A DNA stretch of 51,948 nucleotides from GCA-002840015 sp033765245 (GCA_033765245.1 JANRIF010000347.1:1-51948); one strand, 5' to 3'. Numbered from the stretch's first letter, positions 9,457 through 18,528 are shown. Notes: generated from the letters alone by a model not told the origin. Numbers and translations: made by a program.

Positions 9457-10428
9457 TTACGCTGCGGCGAGCCGATCGAAATAGTCCTCAGTAAGCAACC
9501 GCTGCGCAGCGCCGCTCTCGGCGGCATTGACCACGGCGCGAAATGCCGCGTTTTCGGAGCGGTCCCTGGCGTACCAGCCCAGGTGCTTGCGGGCGATGCG
9601 CACGCCTTGGGGTTCGCCGTAGAAGTCGTGCAGGTGGTCGAGGTGGGCGAGCAGGATGGCGCGGATTTCCTCCAGTGATGGCGGCGCCAACGCTTCGCCG
9701 GTGCGCAGGGTGTGCGCGATCTCGCGGAAGATCCACGGCCGGCCTTGCGCGGCGCGGCCGATCATCACCGCATCGGCGCCGGTGTGGCGCAGTACCTGTA
9801 GCGCCTTGGCGGGGCTGTCGATGTCGCCATTGACCATCAGCGGGATGCGGATCTGCGACTTGATCTGCGCGATGGTGTCGTACTCGGCGGCGCCGGTGTA
9901 TTGCTGGTCGCGGGTGCGGCCGTGGATGGCGAGGGCGGCGATGCCGCAATCCTCAGCGATGCGGGCGACGCGCGGTGCGTTGCGGTTGTCAGCATTCCAG
10001 CCGGTGCGCATCTTCAGCGTGACCGGCACCGATACCGCCGCGACCACGGCGGCGAGGATGCGGGCAACCAGCGCTTCGTCGCGCATCAGCGCCGAGCCGG
10101 CCCAGGCGTTGCAGACCTTCTTGGCGGGGCAGCCCATGTTGATGTCGATGATCTGGGCGCCATGATCGACGTTGAAGCGCGCGGCTTCCGCCAGTGTCTG
10201 CGGATCGGTGCCGGCGATCTGCACGCTGATCGGCTCGGGCTCGCCGGCGTGATCCATGCGTGCCTGCGATTTGCGGGTCTTCCACAGGCGCGGATCGGAG
10301 GTGGTCATCTCCGATACCGCGAGCCCGGCACCGAGCCGCTTGCACAACAGGCGGAACGGCTTGTCGGTGACGCCGGCCATCGGCGCCAGCACCACGGGTG
10401 GATCGATCAGGTAGGGGCCGATACGCAT
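9457..10428 (-). CDS. dusB: tRNA-dihydrouridine synthase B
   Basis: FMN-dependent enzyme that reduces uridine to dihydrouridine in the tRNA D-loop. 323 residues. N-terminal LAPMAGVTDKPFR, the substrate-side QIAGTDP, the catalytic cysteine in INMGCPAKKV, FMN-binding KMRTGW and IHGRTR, NGDI, and the phosphate-binding MIGRAAQGRPWIF identify DusB rather than DusA or DusC. Enteric dusB is followed by fis; here it is followed by metK. It starts 38 bases after the nupC stop codon, so the two could be co-transcribed. Confidence 0.96.
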   Translation of the reverse strand: MRIGPYLIDPPVVLAPMAGVTDKPFRLLCKRLGAGLAVSEMTTSDPRLWKTRKSQARMDHAGEPEPISVQIAGTDPQTLAEAARFNVDHGAQIIDINMGCPAKKVCNAWAGSALMRDEALVARILAAVVAAVSVPVTLKMRTGWNADNRNAPRVARIAEDCGIAALAIHGRTRDQQYTGAAEYDTIAQIKSQIRIPLMVNGDIDSPAKALQVLRHTGADAVMIGRAAQGRPWIFREIAHTLRTGEALAPPSLEEIRAILLAHLDHLHDFYGEPQGVRIARKHLGWYARDRSENAAFRAVVNAAESGAAQRLLTEDYFDRLAAA

Positions 10429-10466
10429 AGCGACTTAGTGTAGCCGCCATGCGCAGCCGGGCGCTT

Positions 10467-11747
10467 CTACAAGCTGGTCAGCACACCGGCGATGGTGGCG
10501 GTCATGAAGGTCGCCAGCGAACCGCCCAGCACCGCACGCAGGCCCAGTCGCGCCAGATCCGCGCGCCGCTCCGGCGCCAGCCCGCCGATGCCGCCGATCT
10601 GGATTGCGATCGAACTGAAGTTGGCGAAGCCGCACAGCGCGTAAGTGGCGATCAACGTGCCCTTCTCGCTCAGCGCCACTCCCGCCACTTTGCCGTTGAC
10701 GATGTCGGCCAGTTGCAGATAGGCCACGAACTCGTTGATCACGATCTTCTGGCCGATCAGGCCGCCGACTGTGGTGGCGTCGACCCAGGGCACTCCGATC
10801 ACCCAGGCGATCGGCGCCAGCACATAGCCAAGCAGCGTGGCGAGATCGGTTGGCCGCCCCAGCCATTGCGCCAGCCCGGTGGCCTCGCCGACCCAGGTCA
10901 ACGGGCCGTTGATCAGCGCGATCAGCGCGATGAAGGCCAGCAGCATCGCGCCGATGTTGAGCGCCAGCCGTAAACCGTCGGCAGCGCCCGAGGCGGCTGC
11001 ATCGATGATGTTGCTGGTGGTCTTCTCGATTTCCATGCGCACGGTGCCGCGCGTCAGCGGGGTGCCGGTTTCCGGAATCAGCAGTTTCGCGATCACCATG
11101 GTGGCTGGCGCCGCCATGATCGAGGCGGCCAGCAAGTGCTTGGCGTAGAACGCCTGCTGTACCGGATCACCACCGCCCAGCATGCCAACGTAGGCGGCCA
11201 GCACGCCGCCGGCGATGTGCGCCATGCCGCCGATCATCATCGTCATCAGCTCGGATTCGGTCATCTTGCCGATGTAGGGGCGTACCGTCAGCGGCGCTTC
11301 GGTCTGGCCGATGAACACGCTGGCGCAGACGCTGGTGGTCTCGGCGCCGGATACCTGCATCACCTTGGTGATCGCCAGAGCCATCACCCGCACCACCGCC
11401 TGCATCACTCCGAGGTGATACAGCACGCTCATCAGCGCGGCAAAGAAGATGATGGTGGGCAATACCTGGAACGCGAAGATGAAGCCGTACTTCTCCGAGT
11501 CCATCAGGCTGCCGAAGATGAAGCTGGAACCGGCGACGACGTAGCTCAGCAGCTTGACGAAGCCGTTGCCGAGCATGTCGAACACATCCTTGCCGCCCGG
11601 CACCAGCAATACCAGCGCGGCAAACGCCACTTGCAGCGACACCCCGGTGAGCACCAGCCGCCAGTTCACCGCGCTGCGATTGTTGGAGAACGCCCAGGCA
11701 ATGCCGAGCAATACGGTCAGACCCAGCAAACCAAACAGGACACTCAT
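10467..11747 (-). CDS. nupC: NupC-family concentrative nucleoside transporter
   Basis: 426-residue inner-membrane cation/nucleoside symporter (CNT family). The start ATG at 11747 begins directly with the first membrane segment (SVLFGLLGLTVLLGIAWAF). Family motifs include the N-terminal nucleoside region, FIGQTEAPLTVRPY in the core, GGMAHIAGGVLAAYVGM in the gate domain, GQKIVINEFVAY and CGFANFSSIAIQIGG. The longer frame upstream lacks protein character. It is first in a minus-strand series with dusB and metK. The specific nucleoside cannot be told. Confidence 0.94.
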   Translation of the reverse strand: MSVLFGLLGLTVLLGIAWAFSNNRSAVNWRLVLTGVSLQVAFAALVLLVPGGKDVFDMLGNGFVKLLSYVVAGSSFIFGSLMDSEKYGFIFAFQVLPTIIFFAALMSVLYHLGVMQAVVRVMALAITKVMQVSGAETTSVCASVFIGQTEAPLTVRPYIGKMTESELMTMMIGGMAHIAGGVLAAYVGMLGGGDPVQQAFYAKHLLAASIMAAPATMVIAKLLIPETGTPLTRGTVRMEIEKTTSNIIDAAASGAADGLRLALNIGAMLLAFIALIALINGPLTWVGEATGLAQWLGRPTDLATLLGYVLAPIAWVIGVPWVDATTVGGLIGQKIVINEFVAYLQLADIVNGKVAGVALSEKGTLIATYALCGFANFSSIAIQIGGIGGLAPERRADLARLGLRAVLGGSLATFMTATIAGVLTSL

Positions 11748-12105
11748 CACGGCGCGATTCCCCCCAGGCGGTCCGGCAGAGTAGTGCACCGCCGGCCCGT
11801 GCGGCAAGGCGCGGTGCAGCGGGGCGATTGCCGGCACGGACGCTCACGCAAGCGCCGCACGGCAGGACCGTTCCGTTTGGCGAGGGGTGAATGCTTGCGA
11901 TTGCGACGCGACTTCCAACCACACTGTCCTCCCAACCTCCCCCTGCAATGCTGTGCGCCGCAAGGGGAGGAGCAAGCGATACAAGGTCCGTGTGCAGTTC
12001 CAGCCACACCGGAACCGGCGGCTCGCGAGCAAGGCGTCGGGTGCCGGTGCAGACGGGTCAGGCACGGGTACACTGGCGCCCGCACTGCGCCGTCGGAAAT
12101 TCGCC
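11748..12105. other. Divergent intergenic region nupC/aldo-keto reductase
   Basis: 358 bases between two divergent genes. It should hold both promoters. I found no convincing -35/-10 pair, repeat or RNA gene; frames running through it are not protein-like. Confidence 0.4.
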
Positions 12106-13071
12106 ATGCAATATCGTCGTCTGGGACGCACCGGGTTGAAGGTGTCCGCGCTGTCGTTTGGGGCCTGGGTCACCTTCGGCACCCGGATCGGGCGCGGCGA
12201 AGCGCGCGAGCTGATCGCGCAGGCGTTCGATGCCGGGGTCAATTTTTTCGACAACGCCGAGGTCTACGCGCAGGGCGAGGCGGAGCGGATCATGGGCGAC
12301 GCGATCGCCGATCTGCGCCTGCCGCGCGATGCCTACTGCGTATCCAGCAAGGTGTACTTCGGTTGCGCCAGCGATCCGCGCCCGACTCAGGCAGGGCTGT
12401 CGCGCAAGCACGTCACCGAAGCCTGTCATCAGGCGCTGGCACGGCTGCGGGTGGACTATCTCGACCTCTATTTCTGCCATCGCCCCGATCCGGATACGCC
12501 GATCGAGGAAACCGTGTGGGCGATGGATACCCTGATCCGCCAGGGCAAGGTGTTGTATTGGGGCACTTCGGAATGGAGCGCGACGCAGATCCGCGAGGCC
12601 GCGCGCATCGCGCAGCGCGCCGGCCTGCACGGGCCGAGCATGGAACAGCCGCAGTACAACCTGCTGCACCGCGAGCGGGTGGAACTCGAATACGCGGAGC
12701 TGTACGCCGAACTCGGGCTGGGTACCACGGTGTGGTCGCCGCTGGCGTCGGGTCTGTTGACCGGCAAATATGCCGAGGGCGTGCCGCCCGACTCGCGTCT
12801 CGCCACCCCCGGCTACGAATGGCTGCGGCGCACCATCGAGAACGAGCCGCAGCGTCTCGCACGGGCCAACCGCTTCGTGGCGCTGGCGCGCTCGCTGGGC
12901 GAGCAGCCGGCGGCGCTGGCGTTGGCGTGGTGCCTGAAGAACCCGCACGTATCGACAGTGATCCTGGGCGCGACGCAGCCCGGGCAACTGGCGCAGAACC
13001 TTGGCGCGCTCGATTGCCTGGCACGCCTGACCCCGGAGTTGCAGTCGCGCATCGAGGCGGCGGTGGCGTAG
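12106..13071 (+). CDS. Aldo/keto reductase, KCNAB/YghZ-like
   Basis: 321-residue NADPH-dependent aldo/keto reductase of the potassium-channel beta-subunit group (AKR6/AKR14-like). The start ATG at 12106 gives the canonical beginning MQYRRLGRTGLKVSALSFG. The tetrad is visible: Asp in FFDNAE, Tyr in EVYAQGE, Lys in SSKVYF and His in YFCHRPD. Cofactor-binding elements WGTSEWSA, QPQYNLLHR, and WSPLASGLLTGKY follow. Physiological substrate is probably a small aldehyde such as methylglyoxal, but this is family knowledge only. Confidence 0.93.
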   Translation: MQYRRLGRTGLKVSALSFGAWVTFGTRIGRGEARELIAQAFDAGVNFFDNAEVYAQGEAERIMGDAIADLRLPRDAYCVSSKVYFGCASDPRPTQAGLSRKHVTEACHQALARLRVDYLDLYFCHRPDPDTPIEETVWAMDTLIRQGKVLYWGTSEWSATQIREAARIAQRAGLHGPSMEQPQYNLLHRERVELEYAELYAELGLGTTVWSPLASGLLTGKYAEGVPPDSRLATPGYEWLRRTIENEPQRLARANRFVALARSLGEQPAALALAWCLKNPHVSTVILGATQPGQLAQNLGALDCLARLTPELQSRIEAAVA

Positions 13072-13085
13072 ACCGCGGGCTTGGA

Positions 13086-13169
13086 CCAACGCTGTTCAGG
13101 TAGTCGCCTCAGGCTCCAGTGTCGTCATTCCAGCGGAAGCTGGAATCCAGTTTGCTGTTGATTTGCGAG
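13086..13169 (-). repeat. Dispersed palindromic repeat, copy 1
   Basis: About 84 bases containing the inverted arms ATTCCAGC and GCTGGAAT. Read on the minus strand it matches 39901-40009 along most of its length: TCGCAAATCAA, AAACTGGATTCC, GCTGGAATGACG, AGCCTGAGGCGA and CTGAACAG occur in the same order in both. It sits just after the reductase stop codon. This class of intergenic palindromic repeat is frequent in Lysobacterales. Confidence 0.75.
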
Positions 13170-13470
13170 ATAAAGTCAAATTGGATCCCAGCGTTACTCG
13201 CGCCATCCATGGCGCTCGCCCTCCGGGTCAGCTTCGCTGTTCGCGCGCGCTCCAAGCGCGCGCAGTCGCTGGGGTGACGACCTGATGGTCCGTTGTCCAA
13301 ATGAACAGCATTTGGGCCTGGGCTGTTCGCGGCAGTTGCACATCCCTGCGCCTCTACACTCCTTGCAGTCGCTGCGTGTGCATGGATGGATGCACGGGAG
13401 CGGCGCTGCGGGCGAAGCCAGCGCATGGCGCGAAGCGGCGGTGGCCTGACCGCCACCGCCGCGCGGTGCT
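13170..13470. other. Gene-free stretch with two perfect DNA palindromes
   Basis: No gene is supported here. It holds GCGCCAT/ATGGCGC (13200-13215) and a 9-bp stem with a CCA loop (13243-13263, GCGCGCGCT and complement), similar in style to REP-type elements. They lie in the gap between convergent genes and may also terminate transcription. Confidence 0.5.
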
Positions 13471-14688
13471 TCAATAGATGGGACTGTCGGCGGCCGGCGC
13501 GTCCATCGCATCGGCATCGTCGTCGACGAATACCACGTGGGTCATCGTGTCGATCTCGACCTCGCTCGGTGGTGCCGGAGGCGCGGGCGGTGCGGGCACC
13601 GGCGGCAAGGCCGGATGCGGAGCCCGCATGGCACTACCTTCCTTCGGTGGCGCCGGTGGTGCGGGCGGCGGCGGCGGCGCGGCCGGCGGAGCGGGTGCTG
13701 CGGGCGGCGCGGGCGGTGCGAAGAATTCGATCGAGCGCAACTCCGGCGCCGTCACCTGCACGCTCTGCGCGCGCTTGTGGCGCAGGATGTCCAGCTTCAC
13801 CTTGCTCCCGGCATCGCGTCCACGCAGCGCGCGCATGGCACTGCGCGGATCGTTCACCGCGGTACCGTCAATGCTGACGATCACGTCGCCGGCCTTGAGC
13901 GCATCGAGCCCTTCCTTGCCGTCGCGCAACACCAGTACGCCGTGATCGCTGCCGAAATAGCGGCCGAGCCCGGGGTTGAGTTCGGCCAGGCTGAGTCCGC
14001 TCCAGCGGAATGCCTGCGACAGCCGGGTGAAGTGGCAGTGCTGCGGATCCTCCTGGCAGCCTGCCATCGGTGCGATGCGGGCGATCTCCATTTCCACTTC
14101 CGGATCGATGATGCCGTGGAAGCCGCGCATGCCATTCATGTCGCCGTGCGGCGCGAATGCGGGGGCCGCGCCGTGCCACACCATCACTCCGGCCATCGGT
14201 TCGGCCTTGAGCTTCACCGTGGATTCCTGTTTCTCGCGCCGATAGGTGAGCGCCACCTCGTCGCCCGGCTTGAGGCCACCGATCAGCTCGCGGGCATTGA
14301 CGACGCGAGCGCGCGCGCTGTCGCCGCTGATCTTGTGGCCGTTGATGGCAGTCACCGCGTCGCCCGCGCGCAGACCGGCCTTGGCGGCCGGGCTCTCCGG
14401 CGTCACCCCGGCCAGGGCGATTTCGCCCGGGCCGCCTTCGGCCATGATGATGCCGATCACCGGGCGGTCGCCGCGGATGTTGCGCATCTCGATGCGCATG
14501 CGCTCGCCGTCCATGCCGGCCTGGCGCGTCAACTCGGCCAGGTGTTGCGCTGCGCGTTGCAGTTCCTCGCGCGCCTTGGCCAACTCCGCGCTGCTGGGCT
14601 CGTCGGCTTTCGGCGCGGGGCTCTGCGCGAATGCTGCGCCTTGCCACAACATGGCGGCGATCAGCAGGGTCGACAGTTTGCTGTGCAT
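13471..14688 (-). CDS. Periplasmic double-PDZ protein
   Basis: 405 residues, ATG at 14688 behind GGAGAA. Signal peptide ending AFAQ, then a short coiled region, a first PDZ domain (about 75-165, VIGIIMAEGG to LKAEP with PAAKAGLRAGDAVTAING), a middle segment with two Cys (GCQEDPQHCHF), and a second PDZ domain (about 225-320, LDALKAGDVIVSIDG). A Pro/Ala-rich tail (about 325-385) follows. There is no protease domain, so it resembles the PDZ part of DegP/S2P proteins without the catalytic part. It is last in an operon with an ECF sigma factor and a membrane anti-sigma protein (28-base gap), so a role in sensing or regulating envelope stress is likely but inferred. Confidence 0.85.
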   Translation of the reverse strand: MHSKLSTLLIAAMLWQGAAFAQSPAPKADEPSSAELAKAREELQRAAQHLAELTRQAGMDGERMRIEMRNIRGDRPVIGIIMAEGGPGEIALAGVTPESPAAKAGLRAGDAVTAINGHKISGDSARARVVNARELIGGLKPGDEVALTYRREKQESTVKLKAEPMAGVMVWHGAAPAFAPHGDMNGMRGFHGIIDPEVEMEIARIAPMAGCQEDPQHCHFTRLSQAFRWSGLSLAELNPGLGRYFGSDHGVLVLRDGKEGLDALKAGDVIVSIDGTAVNDPRSAMRALRGRDAGSKVKLDILRHKRAQSVQVTAPELRSIEFFAPPAPPAAPAPPAAPPPPPAPPAPPKEGSAMRAPHPALPPVPAPPAPPAPPSEVEIDTMTHVVFVDDDADAMDAPAADSPIY

Positions 14689-14716
14689 GGTGATTCTCCG
14701 TGGTTGCGTGGATCGA

Positions 14717-15268
14717 TCAATACGCGACGACCAGCGCGCCGTCGTAACCTTGCTCGCCGCGCGCGGCGAGCCATTGCTGGGTGCTTTGCAGGCTGGCGAG
14801 TTCGCGCAGCACGTCCACCCGCTGCCGCCACCATGCGAGCCGCTGCGCGTCCGTCGCGGCGGCGCCGGTCAGGTTCCCGTCGATGCGCGCCAGGCGATCT
14901 TCGAGGTCGGTGCTGAGCACCACCATCGGCGCGCTGGTGGCGTTGCCGTTGGCGGCTGCGGCCAGCAACGCTTCCAATTGCGCCGATTCGGCGAGCAGCG
15001 GTGCCAGTTCGTCGTCTGGTGAGGATTGGACAGCGAGCGCGCCGCGCTCCGGCGTCTGACCCACGCTCGCGACCAGCGCCACCGCCAACAGCACCGATGC
15101 CGCCAGCGCCCATGGCCAGCGCGGCGTGGCTGCCGGCGGTAGATGCGCGGCCAGCAGCGGCCAGACGTCGCGCTCCGGCGTCTCCAGCGGCAGCGCCTGC
15201 AAGGCGGCGCGGATGTCGATCGGCGCCAGCGGTGCGTGATCGTATGGGGAATGGGTGTCGTTAGGCAT
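14717..15268 (-). CDS. Putative membrane anti-sigma factor
   Basis: 183 residues from ATG 15268, which overlaps the sigma-factor stop codon by 8 bases. One membrane segment (about residues 54-73, WPWALAASVLLAVALVASVG) separates a 50-residue cytoplasmic part from a periplasmic part with helical, Ala/Leu/Gln-rich sequence. No zinc-binding (ZAS) cysteine/histidine motif is visible, so it is not a typical ZAS anti-sigma. Position directly after an ECF sigma gene is the main basis of the call. The next gene encodes a PDZ protein. Confidence 0.65.
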   Translation of the reverse strand: MPNDTHSPYDHAPLAPIDIRAALQALPLETPERDVWPLLAAHLPPAATPRWPWALAASVLLAVALVASVGQTPERGALAVQSSPDDELAPLLAESAQLEALLAAAANGNATSAPMVVLSTDLEDRLARIDGNLTGAAATDAQRLAWWRQRVDVLRELASLQSTQQWLAARGEQGYDGALVVAY

Positions 15269-15848
15269 GTTGGCGCATCTCCAGCGCACCGAGCGGTGCG
15301 GGTTCCTCCAGCAGGGCGCGCAGACGGCGAGTGCCGCGGGCGAGCTGGGATTTGGAAAAACTCAGGCTGCGGCCCATCGCGGTGGCGATTTCCTCGTGCG
15401 TATAGCCCTCGCCGTGATAGAGCCACAGCACGCTGCGGGTGGCGTCGGGCAAGGTGCACAGCGCGCGCCACAGGATCGCGTGATCGGCCGCCGCCGCGGG
15501 CAGCAGGTGATCGTTGCCGTCGCTGGGCGGCTCCGGCGGCTCGTCGCTGAACTCCACCACGCCGCGCCGGCGCAGCCGCATCAGCGCTTCATTTACCGCG
15601 ATCTGCCGCAGCCACGCCCAGAACGGCGACTCGCCGCGGAACCCGCCGAGGCGGTCGAATGCGCGCAGCATGGTGTCCTGCAGCACGTCCTGCGCTTCCT
15701 CGCGATCCGCCAGCAGCCGCAGTGCCACGGTGAACACCGGGCGCTCGAAGCGCCGGTAGATCTGCTCGAAGGCAGCGCGACTGCCCGCCTGCGCGCGGGC
15801 GATCACCGCGGCGGGGAGGTCGATGGCAAAGGTGGATGGCTCGCTCAC
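15261..15848 (-). CDS. RNA polymerase sigma factor, ECF/RpoE type
   Basis: 195 residues, GTG start at 15848. Sigma region 2 spans about 22-90 (FEQIYRRFERPVFTVALRLL, DREEAQDVLQDTMLRAF, then ESPFWAWLRQIAVN) and region 4 about 128-180 (LPDATRSVLWLYHGEGYTHE, EEIATAMGRSLSFSKSQLAR). Region 4 has SFSKSQL where VKSRL or similar is usual. Overlap with the following membrane protein suggests translational coupling of sigma and anti-sigma. The three-gene order sigma, membrane protein, PDZ protein suggests an envelope-stress circuit. No autoregulatory promoter could be recognised in the 47-base upstream gap. Confidence 0.92.
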   Translation of the reverse strand: MSEPSTFAIDLPAAVIARAQAGSRAAFEQIYRRFERPVFTVALRLLADREEAQDVLQDTMLRAFDRLGGFRGESPFWAWLRQIAVNEALMRLRRRGVVEFSDEPPEPPSDGNDHLLPAAAADHAILWRALCTLPDATRSVLWLYHGEGYTHEEIATAMGRSLSFSKSQLARGTRRLRALLEEPAPLGALEMRQHA

Positions 15849-15895
15849 ACCCTACAGGATGCGCCACAAGCCGATAGCGTCGCAGGCGCGTCGAT

Positions 15896-16678
15896 TCATC
15901 GTTCCCGCGATGGGCGGTGACGCGGCCGCTGCTTCCACCACATCCACAGGCCGGAGCCGGCCAGCAGGATCATGGCAATGGCGCTGGCATCCATCAGCCA
16001 CGGGCCGATGCGGCCGAGGAACCGGCCGCTGTGCAAGTCGGCGATCACCCGTGACGCCGACACGCCGCCGCCGCGAAATGCCGCCAGTGCCTTGGCGAGT
16101 GTGGCCGGGGGCGCCACGGCGTCAACGCCGGCCCAACGGATGGTGCCGGTTCCCGCGGGTTGCCATTGCAGCAGATCGGCACTGCTCAGCACGCGACCTT
16201 CGCTGCGCACGGCGATTGCGCCCTGCCCATCGTTGCCGATCGCGTCGATTGGCCCGGGCAGGCTGCTGCGGTCGAGGCGTTCCAGCAACCGTCCATTCAG
16301 GGTGAGCAGCAGCACCGTGTCGTTGTTGGCGATGGCAATCACATCGCCGTTTTCCGCCGCGCCGAGGGGCATGGCGAGAGCGTCGGCGACCGGCTTGCCA
16401 TCGAGATAGAGATGGTTGTCGATCCAGATCAGCCAGCCAGCCGCGCTGTGCATCGCGCGTGGTGGTGAAACCGGTTCGATGCGGTAGAGCGCCAGCAACC
16501 ACGACGCATCGAACATGCGCTCGTTCAAGCGCAACTCAACGGCGTGCGACAGCGCGATGCCGGTGCTGGCCAGCAGCAGCACGAGTAGCGCAACCACGAC
16601 ACCGATGCGACGGTGCCACCGGTGCAGCAGACGTTGCAGTTGGTTGCGCGTGTGCTTTGGGTGCGAACGGCTCGTCAT
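15896..16678 (-). CDS. PepSY-associated membrane protein
   Basis: 260 residues with an N-terminal basic region (LQRLLHRWHRRIGVVVALLV, first membrane helix, residues about 15-45) and a C-terminal helix (about 225-248) ending in WMWWKQRPR. The architecture, two helices bracketing a roughly 180-residue periplasmic domain, matches PepSY-TM proteins, many of which carry electrons to ferric siderophores. The PepSY core is divergent. Its ATG overlaps the stop of the FMN-binding gene (ATGA), so the two are translationally coupled. ATG 16678 is chosen for this reason. Confidence 0.8.
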   Translation of the reverse strand: MTSRSHPKHTRNQLQRLLHRWHRRIGVVVALLVLLLASTGIALSHAVELRLNERMFDASWLLALYRIEPVSPPRAMHSAAGWLIWIDNHLYLDGKPVADALAMPLGAAENGDVIAIANNDTVLLLTLNGRLLERLDRSSLPGPIDAIGNDGQGAIAVRSEGRVLSSADLLQWQPAGTGTIRWAGVDAVAPPATLAKALAAFRGGGVSASRVIADLHSGRFLGRIGPWLMDASAIAMILLAGSGLWMWWKQRPRHRPSRER

Positions 16679-17196
16679 GGCTTGGCCTGCAGTGCGGCGC
16701 TGTGCAGGTAGAGCGCAAGGCGCGCCATCGTGCCCATGGCATTGACCGACAGCGTGGCGCCGGCGATGCCGTCGAACTTTCCTTTCAGGGCGAGGTTCGG
16801 GTCGAGCGAAAGCCCGATGAACTGGTCGCGAAAGTTGGGGTAGCGGATTTCCCAGCCGCGGGTCTCTCGATAGATCAGCACGTGTGCGCTGACGATGCGC
16901 CCGTCCTCGACCACGAAGCCGGCGGTGATGGGCTCCTCCTTGCCGACTTTTTCGAGAATCCAGGCGGTGCGCCGGTCGTGGCGCCAGTACCGCTGACGCA
17001 GGTTGGGCAAGCGCTGGCCGGTGATGCGGCTGATGTCGGACTGGATGTCCGGCGTCAGCCACAGCACCATCGGGGTCGGGGTGTCGCCAGCGAAAGCGCT
17101 GGCGACGAAGGCTTCCGGCGCTTCGATCACGTCCGCCGCGTGCGCTTGGCATGCGGCGAACAGGGCGAGGGCAAATGACAGCAGACGTTTGCTCAT
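16675..17196 (-). CDS. Secreted FMN-binding protein, covalent flavinylation motif
   Basis: 173 residues. Signal peptide ends near AHAAD. The C-terminal FMN-binding domain carries DGIAGATLS, matching the family flavinylation motif, with Thr148 as predicted site for covalent FMN attached by an ApbE-type flavinyltransferase (no apbE is in this window). The domain type is shared with RnfG/NqrC. It is the middle gene of a porin/FMN protein/PepSY operon, suggesting extracytoplasmic electron transfer from the inner membrane through PepSY and FMN to a substrate entering by the porin. Confidence 0.88.
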   Translation of the reverse strand: MSKRLLSFALALFAACQAHAADVIEAPEAFVASAFAGDTPTPMVLWLTPDIQSDISRITGQRLPNLRQRYWRHDRRTAWILEKVGKEEPITAGFVVEDGRIVSAHVLIYRETRGWEIRYPNFRDQFIGLSLDPNLALKGKFDGIAGATLSVNAMGTMARLALYLHSAALQAKP

Positions 17197-17202
17197 GACA
17201 TC

Positions 17203-18528
17203 TCAGAACTGGAAACCGACGCCCAGATTGAGGCGGTCATCGTCCTGCACGCCATTGGGAGTGTCCTCGAATTGGTAGTCGAGCTTGAACACCACCTCGG
17301 GGACCGGCCAGTAATTGAAGCCGACCGAGGTGACGTCAAAGCGGGTGTCGACGCCGGTGAGCCCGGACTGGGTATCCCAGCGCTCATGCCGGCCAAAGAA
17401 GCCCAGCATGCCGGTAGCTACAGCGAAGCGGTACGACGGCTCGACGTACCAGCCGTATTGCTTGTCGCGGCCCAGCGTTTTCACGTCCGTTGCGCCTTCG
17501 AGATCCCAGCGAGCATATAGCGCGCGCAGGCCGAAGCCGTTGCGCAGTATATCCGCGTGAGCTTCCAGCAGGGTGGCATCGACGCCGCGCGCGCCCTGGG
17601 TGACGTCCTGCTGATACTGGCCGCTGACGCCGAGTTCGACGCCCGGAATGCCCTTCCATTTGAGGCGTCCGGTGTAGGCGACATCCTCGGCGGGCGCTTC
17701 GGACACATTTTGTCGGCCGCCACGAATGGCGAAATTGCTGCCGACTCGAAGGCCGGAGTGGGTAGCGAGGTCGTAAGAGAAGCCCTGGCTGAAAGTGCCG
17801 TTGAGGGCAACGCCGCCTTCGCGCCAGGTGGACGGGATGATCTGGCTCTCGACCCGGTTGCGCTCGACACCGAAGAAGGTGGGCGGCTCGTGGGTCTCGT
17901 TGGTGATGCCGACCGGCACCAGGAACACGCCGGCACGCAGGTTGTGGCGGTCGTTTTTGCCGAGCCGCCAACCGAAGGCAGAGGTCAGGTCGGCTTCGAG
18001 AAAGGCTTGCTCAAGCTCCACGGCGCCGTTCTTCTCGGTGTCGGAGTGCTCGGTTTCCAGTTCGGACTGGAACCGCAACCAGTCGTTGAAGCGGTGGCCG
18101 GCAAACAGTACGAAGCGATGGAAGTCGATCTGATCGATGTTGCCACCGTTGTAGTGCATCTCGCCGTAGCCGCCGATCGTGGTGCGCTTCCACCAGCCAT
18201 CGCCGCCGAGCCCGCTATCGGCGAGGGCAGTTTCGACCGCGCCGCCGGTGGCCTCGATCCGCGCCTCGTTCTGCGCCAGGCGGGCTTCGATTTGCGCGAT
18301 GCGTTCGGCTTCCGCCACGGTCGGTGCCGGCGTGGCGACGCTCTGATTCTGCAACTGGTCGAGGCGCGCCTGCATCGCCTCCAACTGCTTTTGCTGTGTT
18401 TGCAGCATACGCCACAGTTCCTCGCGACTGGGCAGGTCGGTGCTGCTTTGCGCCAGCACTGGAGTGGCGAGGGCCATCATCAAGGCCAAGCTGAGGGTGC
18501 GGAATGCGGGTGCGCGTGATGCTGACAT
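17203..18528 (-). CDS. Outer-membrane porin with N-terminal coiled coil
   Basis: 441 residues from ATG 18528, behind a GGGG. Signal peptide ends TPVLAQ; a coiled coil follows (LWRMLQTQQKQLEAMQARLD, about residues 40-95), as in OprP/OprO-type and trimeric porins. The remainder is beta-barrel with alternating aromatic strands, RFQSELETEHSD, and ends in the outer-membrane terminal phenylalanine (GVGFQF). It is first in the operon with the FMN-binding and PepSY genes (6-base gap). A Fur-like palindrome lies 70 bases upstream, so the cargo may be an iron chelate; this is inference. Confidence 0.88.
   Translation of the reverse strand: MSASRAPAFRTLSLALMMALATPVLAQSSTDLPSREELWRMLQTQQKQLEAMQARLDQLQNQSVATPAPTVAEAERIAQIEARLAQNEARIEATGGAVETALADSGLGGDGWWKRTTIGGYGEMHYNGGNIDQIDFHRFVLFAGHRFNDWLRFQSELETEHSDTEKNGAVELEQAFLEADLTSAFGWRLGKNDRHNLRAGVFLVPVGITNETHEPPTFFGVERNRVESQIIPSTWREGGVALNGTFSQGFSYDLATHSGLRVGSNFAIRGGRQNVSEAPAEDVAYTGRLKWKGIPGVELGVSGQYQQDVTQGARGVDATLLEAHADILRNGFGLRALYARWDLEGATDVKTLGRDKQYGWYVEPSYRFAVATGMLGFFGRHERWDTQSGLTGVDTRFDVTSVGFNYWPVPEVVFKLDYQFEDTPNGVQDDDRLNLGVGFQF

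Noticed and set aside
11887..12105. N-terminal extension of the aldo/keto reductase
   Set aside because: Residues are Arg/Cys-rich and not family-like; ATG 12106 gives the canonical beginning.
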